Positions 43,709-52,818 of a stretch of 52,895 bases of DNA are shown here, in pieces. The stretch's first letter is position 1. Every line of letters begins with the position of its first letter. The stretch is from an uncultured Gammaproteobacteria bacterium (GTDB lineage: Bacteria > Pseudomonadota > Gammaproteobacteria > Pseudomonadales > Ketobacteraceae). The position numbers and the translations under genes are program-made. Location of the stretch: positions 1 through 52,895 of the forward strand of contig CAJXXT010000010.1 in NCBI GenBank assembly GCA_913063495.1. The letters are read 5' to 3'. Below the pieces are notes generated by a model. The model saw only the letters and a program-made list of their open reading frames with translations. It was not told the origin of the DNA and ran no database searches.

Positions 43709-44440
43709 TCAGGCTAATGAAGTAATAATCTCATCTAACGCTTTCTGCGGGTATTCTGCTTGTGTTATTGGGCGTCCAATCACCATATAATCAACACCAA
43801 CTTGTAACGCCTGGGGGGGTGTCATTACCCGACGCTGATCCCCAACATCAGCCCCAACAGGCCGAATTCCCGGTGTAACCAGTGCAAAATCTGACCCTAA
43901 CTGCATTTTAAGCATTTCAGCTTCTTGTGCCGAACAGACTACGCCATCCAATCCACTGTCTTTTGCCAATCTCGCTAAACGCGAAACCTGCTCTTCTGGG
44001 CCAACGCTAACACCGATACCTTTCAAATCATCTGCATCCATGCTGGTCAATACGGTTACCGCTATCAGCAAAGCGCCAGAGCCCGATTGCTCAACAGCCA
44101 CTCTCGCCGCCTCCATCATACGAGCACCACCGGATGCGTGAACATTCATCATCCACACTCCCATGTCCGCTGCTACACCACAGGCTTTTGCTACGGTATT
44201 GGGAATATCATGGTATTTGAGATCCAAGAACACCTCAAACTTCCGCTCATGAAGCGCTTTAAGCACTGCGGGGCCTTCTCGCGTAAATAGCTCCTTGCCC
44301 ACTTTGACTCTACATTTATTAGGGTCGAGCTGATCAACAAGCTCTAATGCATTACTTAGATAAGGGTAATCCAAAGCAACAATAACCGGGGACATAACAG
44401 GAGGAATAGCAGGCGGCACAGCCGTAGAAGAGTTTGTCAT
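43709..44440 (-). CDS. pyrF: Orotidine 5'-phosphate decarboxylase
   Basis: Last step of UMP synthesis. The 243-residue TIM barrel has [20 protein letters not shown], the catalytic [13 protein letters not shown] (Asp-x-Lys-x-x-Asp), and VTPGIRP with [11 protein letters not shown] binding phosphate. The ATG at 44440 gives a Pro/Ser-rich lead of about 15 residues; ATG 44395 (MSPVIVALD) is a tighter alternative and neither has a strong ribosome site. It follows lapB by 41 bases in the conserved lapA-lapB-pyrF order. A seven-G run lies in the plus-strand view of its coding region. Confidence 0.95.
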   Translation of the reverse strand: MTNSSTAVPPAIPPVMSPVIVALDYPYLSNALELVDQLDPNKCRVKVGKELFTREGPAVLKALHERKFEVFLDLKYHDIPNTVAKACGVAADMGVWMMNVHASGGARMMEAARVAVEQSGSGALLIAVTVLTSMDADDLKGIGVSVGPEEQVSRLARLAKDSGLDGVVCSAQEAEMLKMQLGSDFALVTPGIRPVGADVGDQRRVMTPPQALQVGVDYMVIGRPITQAEYPQKALDEIITSLA

Positions 44441-44481
44441 AACGTTCACACACTTAATTAATAGTCTTATTTGGTAGGCTT

Positions 44482-45657
44482 TTACTCTCCTTCCAAACCG
44501 TGGATAGGTTTTACTGTACCCCACCCTAAACAACTAGGGCAGTGCCAATGCAGGGCTTTGCCATCAAACCCACAAGTCTTACATTGGTAGATAGGTTTAT
44601 TGTGAATCATTTGTTGCGTAAATGCTTGTAACAATGCCAAATTTTCCTTGGCGGGGCCTTCTGTATTGGCAAGATGAAAATCAATCAACCGATGAAGGCC
44701 TCTTACCGATGGGCGCTTTTTGAGGTATTCCGATAAAACATAGGCCCCTTCATAATCCCCCTCCAGCTGGCGAAGTTTTTCTGAAAGTGCAATAACAATC
44801 GATATAGCAGGATGTTGTTCCAGTAGCGTGAATAGGTATTTTATATATTCTCTCGGCTCATTCAGCGCTTCGTAGCTTTTTTCCAACAGTTCTAACGTCT
44901 CTGGAGAGTAATCATTATCTTGATGGCGAACTCTTCTTAAGCTTTTAATCGCATCGCTGTATTCACCAGCATCAAACTCAAAGCTCCCTTGCAATAAACT
45001 TGCTCGCACACTGTTTTTATCCACTTGCAGCGCTTTCTTCAAATGGCGGCGCGCATCCACTATATCCCCTAATTTATGAGATTTTTCTGCCATTTCGCAA
45101 TAATAATGGGCTAGCCGGCGTTGTATTTCTGTTTTACCTTTTCCAATGAGCACATTGCCTGTTTCGACGGCTTCATCCCAGGATTTCTCTTGCTCATAAA
45201 TTGACAACAACAGTTCCAGGCTGCGCACAACATAAACACTATCTTCCGTTACCAATTCTTTTAAAATACGTTCAGCACGGTCTAACAGCCCTGCTTTTAA
45301 ATAATCTCGAGCTAATTCAAACCGGACGGTGTTTTGCTGTAACTTTGAAAGCGTTGGCCTAGCCAACAGGTCTTGATGAATACGAATGGCGCGATCGACC
45401 TCTCCTCTTCTACGGAACAAACTGCCCATCACTAAGTACGTATCCACGGTATCTGGATTCACATCCAGGGTGCGCATAAATACCTCCATCGCCTCATCTT
45501 GCTTATCATCTAACAGCAAATTCAAGCCAAGAAAGTATTCTCGTGTTATAGGATCCGCCCCCAAGTGTGCAGGTTTTTTCTTTCTTTCTGCTTTGCCCAA
45601 AAACCAACCAATTACAATGGCTAGAAATAATAATGAGCCAACCACTAAGTCCTTCAT
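44482..45657 (-). CDS. lapB: LPS assembly regulator LapB (YciM)
   Basis: A 391-residue inner-membrane protein facing the cytoplasm. It has an N-terminal helix ([18 protein letters not shown]), about nine TPR-like repeats, and a C-terminal rubredoxin-type metal site with C359, C362, C373 and C376 (CKTC and CPSC). LapB works with FtsH to set LpxC levels and so balances LPS and phospholipid synthesis. It starts directly after the lapA stop. Its presence beside the O-antigen locus is conserved but its control role is general. Confidence 0.96.
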   Translation of the reverse strand: MKDLVVGSLLFLAIVIGWFLGKAERKKKPAHLGADPITREYFLGLNLLLDDKQDEAMEVFMRTLDVNPDTVDTYLVMGSLFRRRGEVDRAIRIHQDLLARPTLSKLQQNTVRFELARDYLKAGLLDRAERILKELVTEDSVYVVRSLELLLSIYEQEKSWDEAVETGNVLIGKGKTEIQRRLAHYYCEMAEKSHKLGDIVDARRHLKKALQVDKNSVRASLLQGSFEFDAGEYSDAIKSLRRVRHQDNDYSPETLELLEKSYEALNEPREYIKYLFTLLEQHPAISIVIALSEKLRQLEGDYEGAYVLSEYLKKRPSVRGLHRLIDFHLANTEGPAKENLALLQAFTQQMIHNKPIYQCKTCGFDGKALHWHCPSCLGWGTVKPIHGLEGE

Positions 45658-45966
45658 CTAGGGTGCATCTTTCAGCGATAGGCTTCTAAGATGGTCAAGC
45701 TGCTTTTTATAGCTGTCGGCATCTTTGCGCGCCCCGCGAAGCTCTATTGATTGAACAAAAACATAAGTAACACACAGCAACGCACCAAAGACTAATCCTA
45801 AAAAGAAGCAATATAGGATCAACCGACCAAGGGGCAACGAAAATGGGCCGTAAAATAACAAATCGATGGCAACAGTAATCCCGTCGTTCGCCATCATAAA
45901 GGCACCTCCCACAGCACCAAAAATTAATACTGCAGAAACAATTAACAAAAATTTCAATTTACCCAT
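45658..45966 (-). CDS. lapA: LapA-family membrane protein (DUF1049)
   Basis: A 102-residue protein with two membrane helices (about residues 3-22 and 40-66) and a C-terminal coiled coil (RGARKDADSYKKQLDHLRSL), as in E. coli LapA/YciS. It is the usual partner of LapB, encoded just before it. ATG 45966 (MGKLKFLLIVSAVL) gives the normal family start; a longer frame reaches 46026 but adds a non-conserved segment. Confidence 0.92.
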   Translation of the reverse strand: MGKLKFLLIVSAVLIFGAVGGAFMMANDGITVAIDLLFYGPFSLPLGRLILYCFFLGLVFGALLCVTYVFVQSIELRGARKDADSYKKQLDHLRSLSLKDAP

Positions 45967-46096
45967 AAGCCCAACAATACCTAAATAAAACGGACATAAA
46001 AAAAAGCGCCATGATGACGCAATCATGCCGCTTTTCTCAAATACAATTCAAGGCTTTTTACAACTATTCAACAGGCTTAGCCATTCGATTGACCGC

Positions 46097-46399
46097 TTAG
46101 TTAGCCATCGGTGGCATCGGGTGTTCATTAACCCGTTCTCTAAGCTCTTTTCCAGGCTTAAAGTGAGGAACATATTTACCGGTTAAATCCACCGACTGCC
46201 CTGTTTTTGGGTTACGCCCCACTCGAGGAGAGCGATAGTGCAATGAAAAGCTACCAAAACCGCGGATTTCTATACGCCCGCCAGTCGCCAATGTTTGAGA
46301 CATTTCCTCAATCATTGTTTTTATCGCCAACTCGACGTCTTTCTGAGAGAGCTGCTGTTGCCGGATGGAAACACGCTCAATCAATTCTGATTTAGTCAA
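46097..46399 (-). CDS. ihfB: Integration host factor beta subunit
   Basis: A 100-residue DNA-bending protein, partner of IhfA, used in transcription, recombination and replication. The whole family sequence is recognisable: [10 protein letters not shown] start, [12 protein letters not shown], and [12 protein letters not shown] with the minor-groove Pro. The start codon is TTG 46399, fixed by the conserved N-terminus and a GAGGG site seven bases upstream. In many relatives rpsA lies immediately upstream; here a rhomboid gene on the other strand does. Confidence 0.97.
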   Translation of the reverse strand: MTKSELIERVSIRQQQLSQKDVELAIKTMIEEMSQTLATGGRIEIRGFGSFSLHYRSPRVGRNPKTGQSVDLTGKYVPHFKPGKELRERVNEHPMPPMAN

Positions 46400-46593
46400 A
46401 ACTCAACCCTCTTTTGTACTTAACCAATTGAGAACCTTGTATTTATTAAGATAACCTAAGTTTCGAATATAGCAAACTATCCGTCCAAAAAGGTGTAATT
46501 TGCTGGTTTTGTGCCATATTAAGAACAAAATTATCTAAAAAAACCGCTAAGTTCGTGCTTTTGCTCAATTAATTAGCCTAAAAGAGCCCAACG

Positions 46594-48036
46594 ATGATCA
46601 TTATCCCTGCTGAAAAAAGTCTAGACTGGCGTCGAGCTCCGGTGGTGACGGGTTTATTGATTGTGTTTAACCTCTTGATTTTCTCTTTATGGCAATCTCA
46701 GGATGCACAAAAACTTGAGGATATAGCGTCCTATTATAGAAGCAGTGATTTACCAAGAATGGAATACTCCGTTTTCATCAGCTACTTGTATCAGTCTCGT
46801 CAAACGGAGCTTGCCAAAGACATTGAAGCTCGTTGGGATAAGGGGGACAAAGAAGCCATTTACCCTTATATCATCTCTGACCTAGGTTTTATCCAAACAC
46901 TCAACCGCACGGACATCTCGTTCTGGGGCGGGGAGGAATATGATATATGGCTAAAACAACACCAAATTGTTGAAAAACAAATTCGTGAGCTGAGTTTTAT
47001 TAAATACGGTTTAACACCCACTGAAAACCGTCCTATCACCTACTTCACTCATCAATTTCTACACGGAGACTGGAGCCACCTTATCGGCAATATGGTATTC
47101 CTAGCGATCGCTGGTTTAGGGGTTGAAGCAGCAATCGGCTCTTTCCATTTTTTAATTGCTTATATCGTTTGTGGAGTATTGTCAGGTTTGACGTTCACTT
47201 TATTTAATGGTGCTAGCACCATGCCATTGGTGGGTGCCTCCGGTGCAATTTCCGCGGTACTGGGCATGTACGCCGCCATCTATGAGTTGCGCAAAATACG
47301 GTTTTTTTACTCCGTGATTGTTTATTTTGGTTATTTCACGGCACCAGCCTTGTTGATATTGCCGGTATGGATTGGTATTGAAATTGTACAGTGGGTTCTA
47401 AACCCAGGCTCCCACATTGCCTATACTGCTCACCTCGGTGGGCTCATTGCAGGAGGCGGTATTATTTTCTCCCTTAAACGCTGGCTTATTCGCATCGATA
47501 AAGCCGCTCTTGAAACAGGGGCAACGGATGAAGATAAGGAATATCGAGAGCAACTTAACGATGCGTTAAAACAATTGGCAACGTTTAATTTTGATAGTGC
47601 AAAAAAGAAGTTTATTGCACTATCAAAGCAGTATCCTGATGATATCGCCGTTAAGATCCAGCACTATCATCTGGAAAAACTCTTTCGAAATCAAAAAAGC
47701 ATCAATCGATTGGCATTCGAAATATTTCATCAAGGTATTCACCAACCACATTACCTACAGCAAATTCACGACCTGTACTGTGAATACTTATCTCAAGAAG
47801 AGCCTGCCCCAGTCCCTTATGAACTCGATATAAAACTACTTCTAGCTTTTATCAATATCGGTCAATTGGATACCGCTAGAAAACTCACAAAACACCTTAT
47901 TACCGACCCCAAAAAAGACATCATGTTAGTAAAAGCACTGAATACTCTTGCCAGCGCCCTGGAACGCCAAGGGCAGTCTGATGATGCGTATCGCTTTCAG
48001 AGTATGGCAAACGAACTACAGTCCAGTTTTTCATAG
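46594..48036 (+). CDS. Rhomboid-family intramembrane serine protease with TPR-like tail
   Basis: A 480-residue polytopic protease. Catalytic residues are visible: HLIGNM with H162 and N166, the nucleophile S216 in VGASGAI, and H280 in TAHLGGLIAG. After six or so core helices (about 150-300) a 180-residue soluble domain with helical, TPR-like pairs follows; a long insertion (about 35-145) separates the first helix from the rest. Substrates are unknown. It is transcribed divergently from ihfB across 194 bases that should hold both promoters. Confidence 0.92.
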   Translation: MIIIPAEKSLDWRRAPVVTGLLIVFNLLIFSLWQSQDAQKLEDIASYYRSSDLPRMEYSVFISYLYQSRQTELAKDIEARWDKGDKEAIYPYIISDLGFIQTLNRTDISFWGGEEYDIWLKQHQIVEKQIRELSFIKYGLTPTENRPITYFTHQFLHGDWSHLIGNMVFLAIAGLGVEAAIGSFHFLIAYIVCGVLSGLTFTLFNGASTMPLVGASGAISAVLGMYAAIYELRKIRFFYSVIVYFGYFTAPALLILPVWIGIEIVQWVLNPGSHIAYTAHLGGLIAGGGIIFSLKRWLIRIDKAALETGATDEDKEYREQLNDALKQLATFNFDSAKKKFIALSKQYPDDIAVKIQHYHLEKLFRNQKSINRLAFEIFHQGIHQPHYLQQIHDLYCEYLSQEEPAPVPYELDIKLLLAFINIGQLDTARKLTKHLITDPKKDIMLVKALNTLASALERQGQSDDAYRFQSMANELQSSFS

Positions 48037-48054
48037 ATACCGTTTACAGCCCCC

Positions 48055-48090
48055 TGACCAAAAGTGACTGTAAAGTCGTAGTTTTGGTCA
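48055..48090. repeat. Nested inverted repeat after the rhomboid gene
   Basis: TGACCAAAA (48055-48063) and TTTTGGTCA (48082-48090) are perfect 9-base arms; inside the 18-base loop GACT and AGTC form a second small stem. It follows the rhomboid stop by 18 bases, so it may be a transcript end, though the right side lacks a T-run. Confidence 0.6.
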
Positions 48091-48155
48091 TTCCTAGAAC
48101 CACTTGATTTCGATAGTCTTCTTATTCACATTACGCAACAACCTCGGAGCCACCT

Positions 48156-49406
48156 ATGATAGATTGGAGTGAACCACAGCGCATGATGAGAGATGCCGTG
48201 CGCAGTTTTGTGGAAGCAGAAATCGCCCCCAAGGTAGAAGAGCTAGAACACGGCGATACGCCGCCCTATGACGTTTTACGTAAAATGATCAAAACCTTTG
48301 GCATTGACGTTATGGCCAGAGCGCAGTTTGAAAAAGCCATCAGCAAAGAGAAGGCAATCGCTGCCGGCGAGTACGAGCCAAAAACCTCTAGCAAAACCGA
48401 TGAAGATAAAGAGATGATGCGAGGCGAAGAAACCGCCATGAGCCTTATCCCTATCATCGAACTCTGTAAGTACTGCCCAGGAATGGTAACCGCCATGGGG
48501 GTAAGCATGGGGCTCACCGCTGGTGCCATTATGTCCAAAGGAACCATTGCCCAAAAGGAACGATGGGCGCCTGAGCTGCTAACACTTGAAAAAGTAGGCG
48601 CCTGGGCAATTACCGAACCTAACTCAGGATCCGACGCATTTGGCTCAATGAAAGCAAGTTGTAAACGCACGGATGACGGTGGTTATGTCTTAAATGGCAA
48701 CAAAACCTTTATCACCAACGGCCCTTACGCTGACACTATTGTCTTTATTTGTAAATTAGACGAACCCGGCGTTGAACCCAAGCAACGTAAAGTGCTTAGC
48801 TTTATTCTAGATACTGGTATGCCAGGGTTAGAGCAAAGTAAACCGTTTAGAAAAATGGGTATTCACTCCTCGCCTACTGGAGAGTTATTCCTACAAGATG
48901 TCAAAGTCGGGCCTGAGCGATTGTTAGGTGAAACGGAGGAAGTATCCGCACGATCCGGGGCAAAGGATACGTTCTCCTCTGAGCGTTCCGGTGTTGCCGC
49001 TATGGCCTTAGGTATTGTTGAACGTTGCCTAGCCTTATCCATACAATACTCCAAAGAACGTGTTCAGTTTGGTCAGCCCATAGGGCAGTTTCAATTAATC
49101 CAAGCCAAGCTTGCAGCGATGGAAATTGCGCGAATGAACCTGCAAAACATGGTATTTCGCTATATTGAACTGTCAGGTAAAGGGCAAAAACCAACATTGG
49201 CAGAAGCCTCAGCAATGAAGTTATATGCGGCAAAAACAGCGGTTGATGTGGCATTAGAGGCGGTACAAATCCATGGCGGTAACGGGTATATGGCCGAATA
49301 TCATGTTGAACAGCTTGCACGGGATGCAAAAATCCTCCAAATCTATGGCGGCACCGATGAGATACAAATCACGCATATAGCGAAAGATTTGTTGTCTCGG
49401 GATTAG
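48156..49406 (+). CDS. Acyl-CoA dehydrogenase family protein
   Basis: A 416-residue flavoprotein that introduces a double bond into an acyl-CoA. The FAD/substrate motifs WAITEPNSGSD and GNKTFITNGP, SERSGVAAMALG and the C-terminal HGGNGYMAEYHVEQLARDAKILQIYGGT are clear. At the site of the MCAD catalytic Glu (YEGT) this protein has Gly (YGGT), so the base is more likely E276 in SSERSG, as in isovaleryl- and long-chain enzymes. Residues about 60-90 form a charged insertion not usual in the family. GGAG lies before the ATG. Substrate unknown; no electron-transfer partner is adjacent. Confidence 0.92.
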   Translation: MIDWSEPQRMMRDAVRSFVEAEIAPKVEELEHGDTPPYDVLRKMIKTFGIDVMARAQFEKAISKEKAIAAGEYEPKTSSKTDEDKEMMRGEETAMSLIPIIELCKYCPGMVTAMGVSMGLTAGAIMSKGTIAQKERWAPELLTLEKVGAWAITEPNSGSDAFGSMKASCKRTDDGGYVLNGNKTFITNGPYADTIVFICKLDEPGVEPKQRKVLSFILDTGMPGLEQSKPFRKMGIHSSPTGELFLQDVKVGPERLLGETEEVSARSGAKDTFSSERSGVAAMALGIVERCLALSIQYSKERVQFGQPIGQFQLIQAKLAAMEIARMNLQNMVFRYIELSGKGQKPTLAEASAMKLYAAKTAVDVALEAVQIHGGNGYMAEYHVEQLARDAKILQIYGGTDEIQITHIAKDLLSRD

Positions 49407-49431
49407 TATCACAACATTTTAACGGTCTACA

Positions 49432-49464
49432 GCTATTAGCGGGATTTTAAATCTCGCTAATAGC
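49432..49464. repeat. Long inverted repeat after the acyl-CoA dehydrogenase gene
   Basis: GCTATTAGCGGGAT and ATCTCGCTAATAGC pair with one mismatch around a five-base loop, 26 bases after the gene. There is no T-run on either side, so it is a weak terminator or mRNA-end-protecting hairpin. Confidence 0.6.
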
Positions 49465-49542
49465 CCCCTCTCCCACCAAACGTCTCTTCCCTTCATTCTT
49501 CAACGCACACTTCCCTCACTTCAGGTATACTGCCGCGCATTC

Positions 49543-49563
49543 CCTGTTCTATTACCTGTTCTA
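49543..49563. repeat. Nine-base direct repeat upstream of uup
   Basis: CCTGTTCTA occurs twice with a three-base gap, just after a TATACT -10-like box (49526-49531), in the leader of uup. Confidence 0.5.
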
Positions 49564-49591
49564 GATTCAACCCGCTTTAAAGGAAGTTTCC

Positions 49592-51487
49592 ATGTCCCTA
49601 CTTCGATTACGTGATATCACTGTGAGTTTTGGTGGCCCATTACTACTCAACCACCTCAACCTAACGATCGAAAAAGGCGACAAGTTATGTCTTGTAGGGC
49701 GTAATGGCTCGGGAAAATCAACATTATTAAAAGTGCTATCCGGTGATATAAAACCTGATGAAGGCCTGATCGAATCCAGCGGCAATGTCAGAATTGCCCG
49801 TTTAGAGCAAGACGTACCTGATACTGGAGAGGGCTCAGTATTCCACGTTGTTGCCTCAGGCTTAGGTGATATCGCCCCTTTACTCGACGAATACCACAGG
49901 GTCATCCACTTAGTTACAGAAGACCCAAGTGAGGAAAATCTCAGCAAACTTGAAGTCACTCAACGTCAGTTAGAAGCAAAAAATGGCTGGGAGCTCGAAC
50001 AACGGGTTGAAAGCACCTTGTCTAAGCTAAGTTTGGATGGCGATATGATGTTTGCTGACCTCTCTGGAGGAATCAAACGCAGGGCATTACTTGCCAAAGC
50101 ATTGGTTCAAGAGCCTGATTTATTATTACTTGACGAACCGACCAACCACCTGGATATCGAGTCAATACAATGGTTAGAAGAGTTTCTTGCCAATTACCAG
50201 GGTAGCCTGCTGTTTATCAGCCATGACCGCTCCTTTCTTGATAAATTGGCTAACCGCGTCATCGATCTAGATAGAGGTAAGTTATCTGACTGGCCCGGCA
50301 CCTATCAAAATTATTTACGCCGCAAACAAGAACAGCTTGAAGCTGAAGAGAAGCAAAACGCTCTTTTTGATAAAAAACTATCTCAAGAAGAAGTCTGGAT
50401 ACGCCAAGGTATCAAAGCCCGCCGAACCCGAAATGAAGGTCGAGTTCGCGCGCTAAAGACAATGCGTCAAGAACGATCCGATCGTCGTAACGTGCAAGGC
50501 AAAGCCAGCTTTGTAACACAAGTTGCTGATCGCAGCGGCCAAAAGGTTATTGATGCAAAGAATATTCAATTTACCTATGGCAATAAACCTATCGTTAATG
50601 ATTTAACCACGTTAATTTTACGTGGGGATAAAATCGGGTTAATTGGCCCCAACGGTGTCGGTAAGTCCACCTTGCTGCACCTGTTACTGGGTAAACTTGA
50701 GCCTCAATCCGGTAGCGTTGATCTTGGTACCAACTTAAAAATTGCCTATTTCGACCAACTTCGAGATCAATTAGACGAAACGCAAACCGTTAGAGAGAAT
50801 ATCGGAGAAGGTAGTGACTCCATTGATGTTAATGGTCAAACCAAACACGTTATTGGCTATCTGCAAGACTTTTTGTTCACCCCAGATCGAGCTAACACAC
50901 CCGTTAAGGCATTATCAGGCGGTGAAAAAAATCGCTTACTATTAGCCAAAATATTTTCTAAGCCCTCCAATCTAATGGTTATGGATGAACCCACTAACGA
51001 TTTAGATATAGAAACCCTCGAACTGTTAGAAGAGCTTGTATCGAGCTATACCGGCACCCTATTACTGGTTAGTCACGATCGAACATTCATCAACAACGTG
51101 GTAACCAGCACCTTAGTATTTGAAGGTAATGGAGATGTTAATGATTACATCGGTAGCTATGACGACTGGATACGCCAACGACCGGAAAAGGGAAAACTGA
51201 AAAAGGCCCCCGAAAAAGCAGTCAAACTAAAAAAAAGTACGGACAACACAACAACAAAACTCAGCTACAAAGAAAATAAAGAATTAACGTCACTGCCCAA
51301 GGACATCGAGAAATACGAAACTCAAATTGCATCAATCCATGAACAACTCGCTGACCCTACGTTATATCAGCAAGATCCCAACCTAGTCAGCGATTTACAA
51401 ACAGAATTAGCAAAGGTCGAATCTTTATTAGAAACCGCTTTTGCTCGCTGGGAAGAACTCGAAGCAAAGCAAGAGGGAAACAGCTAG
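49592..51487 (+). CDS. uup: ABC-F family ATPase Uup
   Basis: A 631-residue cytoplasmic protein with two ABC ATPase domains and no membrane part. Walker A motifs GRNGSGKST and GPNGVGKST, signature LSGG-like DLSGGIKRRALLAKAL and LSGGEKNRLLLAKIF, and Walker B LLLDEPTNHLD and MVMDEPTNDLD are all present. The C-terminal coiled coil after a Lys-rich linker (from about 540) is typical of Uup, which acts on ribosomes or on DNA intermediates. AAAGGAAG precedes the ATG. Length matches Uup. Confidence 0.96.
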   Translation: MSLLRLRDITVSFGGPLLLNHLNLTIEKGDKLCLVGRNGSGKSTLLKVLSGDIKPDEGLIESSGNVRIARLEQDVPDTGEGSVFHVVASGLGDIAPLLDEYHRVIHLVTEDPSEENLSKLEVTQRQLEAKNGWELEQRVESTLSKLSLDGDMMFADLSGGIKRRALLAKALVQEPDLLLLDEPTNHLDIESIQWLEEFLANYQGSLLFISHDRSFLDKLANRVIDLDRGKLSDWPGTYQNYLRRKQEQLEAEEKQNALFDKKLSQEEVWIRQGIKARRTRNEGRVRALKTMRQERSDRRNVQGKASFVTQVADRSGQKVIDAKNIQFTYGNKPIVNDLTTLILRGDKIGLIGPNGVGKSTLLHLLLGKLEPQSGSVDLGTNLKIAYFDQLRDQLDETQTVRENIGEGSDSIDVNGQTKHVIGYLQDFLFTPDRANTPVKALSGGEKNRLLLAKIFSKPSNLMVMDEPTNDLDIETLELLEELVSSYTGTLLLVSHDRTFINNVVTSTLVFEGNGDVNDYIGSYDDWIRQRPEKGKLKKAPEKAVKLKKSTDNTTTKLSYKENKELTSLPKDIEKYETQIASIHEQLADPTLYQQDPNLVSDLQTELAKVESLLETAFARWEELEAKQEGNS

Positions 51488-51524
51488 ACGTTTTTGCATC
51501 TCTAACTGGAAAAAATGCGCTTTT

Positions 51525-51560
51525 GGTCTAAACTGATTATAAAACAATCAGTTACAGACC
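51525..51560. terminator. Hairpin after uup
   Basis: GGTCT-A-AACTGATT and AATCAGTT-AC-AGACC form a 13-pair stem with small bulges and a seven-base loop. It lies between uup and the transducer gene. The following bases are only moderately T-rich, so termination may be partial. Confidence 0.5.
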
Positions 51561-51584
51561 ATTCTATTCGATTTCTTTGGGAAT

Positions 51585-52787
51585 ATGCGCATTTTGAACA
51601 AGTTTCACCTCTTTCTGCTGTTACTCATCGCGAGTGCAGCAATCAGTGCATTGCTACTAGAGCTATCGCCATCAGAGCTGTGGACAAGCCTTGGTTTATT
51701 CGCGACCGTTATCGCTGCTTATATTTTCATTCATAAAGAGCAACTAGTACCCCCCAAAATAACTGATATCGTCGAAGAACCTGAATTTTTACCCCTCCAG
51801 GATACCAAACCACTCAAAGACTCCATGGGTATCATGCATCAAGGCCATGATGAGATCCAAAAAGATCTAAGCTTTCTAAAAAATGCGATTGACGATAGCA
51901 CCTCTCAATTAACCAGCAGTTTCTCTGGTATGTCTGCAACGTCCAATGAAACCAATCAGTTAATAAACAAAGTTATGGCGTTGGTTACTGGGCATTCTCA
52001 TGATTCAAACACAGGGAACGCCGATGAAGAAGCTGTAACGGTTGAAAAATTTGCCCGAGAAGTCAGTGAGACATTATCTGAATACGTCAACCTACTTGTC
52101 GACGTTAGCGACAAAAGCATCCAGGCCGTTCACCATATTGGGGACATGGTCACCGAACTAGAGCAAATGTTTGGGCTTCTTAACGAAATTCGCAATATTG
52201 CAGAGCAAACCAATTTACTTGCCCTCAATGCCGCGATCGAAGCCGCTCGAGCCGGTGAGGCAGGAAGAGGTTTTGCCGTTGTAGCCGATGAGGTTCGCAA
52301 CCTATCTCAACACACCAATAACCTCAGCGATCAAATTCGAAATCGCGCAGAAACTGCACAAAGCACCGTCACCGAAGTCAAACGCATTGTTGGGGACATA
52401 GCCTCCATGGATCTTAATAACGCCATTGATGCTAAAGGTAATGTGGACACCATGCTCGTTAGTTTAGAAGATATGAACAAGTCCATCTCCAACACAATGA
52501 ATGAACTTAACGGCCTTAATCAACACGTCAACCAAGACGTTAACCGTGCGATTACAGCATTACAATTTGGTGATATTACGGGCCAGGTAGTTTCTCAAAT
52601 AACAGCTAAGCTTAATCAACTAGAGCTTATTAATAAGCAATGGGACAACCTTATAACAGAGAGTCACTTTACCCAGCAAGCAAAAAGCACCCTTGGTGAA
52701 CTTGAAAGCTTGGTACTCCATCAACATCAAAATATGGTGGAAACCTCAAAAGGTTCGGATTCCGATAGTGATATCGACTTGTTTTAA
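51585..52787 (+). CDS. Methyl-accepting chemotaxis-type transducer
   Basis: A 400-residue signalling protein. Two closely spaced N-terminal helices (about residues 7-25 and 33-50) form a membrane hairpin with hardly any periplasmic domain, then a long helical cytoplasmic part with the signalling tip [18 protein letters not shown] and [21 protein letters not shown], which contacts CheA/CheW. No HAMP domain is evident. Lacking a sensor domain outside, it probably reads an internal or membrane cue. The start ATG 51585 has only a weak GGGAA site. A STAS protein gene follows in 31 bases. Confidence 0.92.
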   Translation: MRILNKFHLFLLLLIASAAISALLLELSPSELWTSLGLFATVIAAYIFIHKEQLVPPKITDIVEEPEFLPLQDTKPLKDSMGIMHQGHDEIQKDLSFLKNAIDDSTSQLTSSFSGMSATSNETNQLINKVMALVTGHSHDSNTGNADEEAVTVEKFAREVSETLSEYVNLLVDVSDKSIQAVHHIGDMVTELEQMFGLLNEIRNIAEQTNLLALNAAIEAARAGEAGRGFAVVADEVRNLSQHTNNLSDQIRNRAETAQSTVTEVKRIVGDIASMDLNNAIDAKGNVDTMLVSLEDMNKSISNTMNELNGLNQHVNQDVNRAITALQFGDITGQVVSQITAKLNQLELINKQWDNLITESHFTQQAKSTLGELESLVLHQHQNMVETSKGSDSDSDIDLF

Positions 52788-52818
52788 ACATGACTAACCA
52801 TTAAGACGGAGCAACACT

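Noticed and set aside
48266..48670. A 134-codon minus-strand frame opposite the acyl-CoA dehydrogenase gene
   Set aside because: It is an antisense shadow of conserved ACAD motifs with no supporting features.
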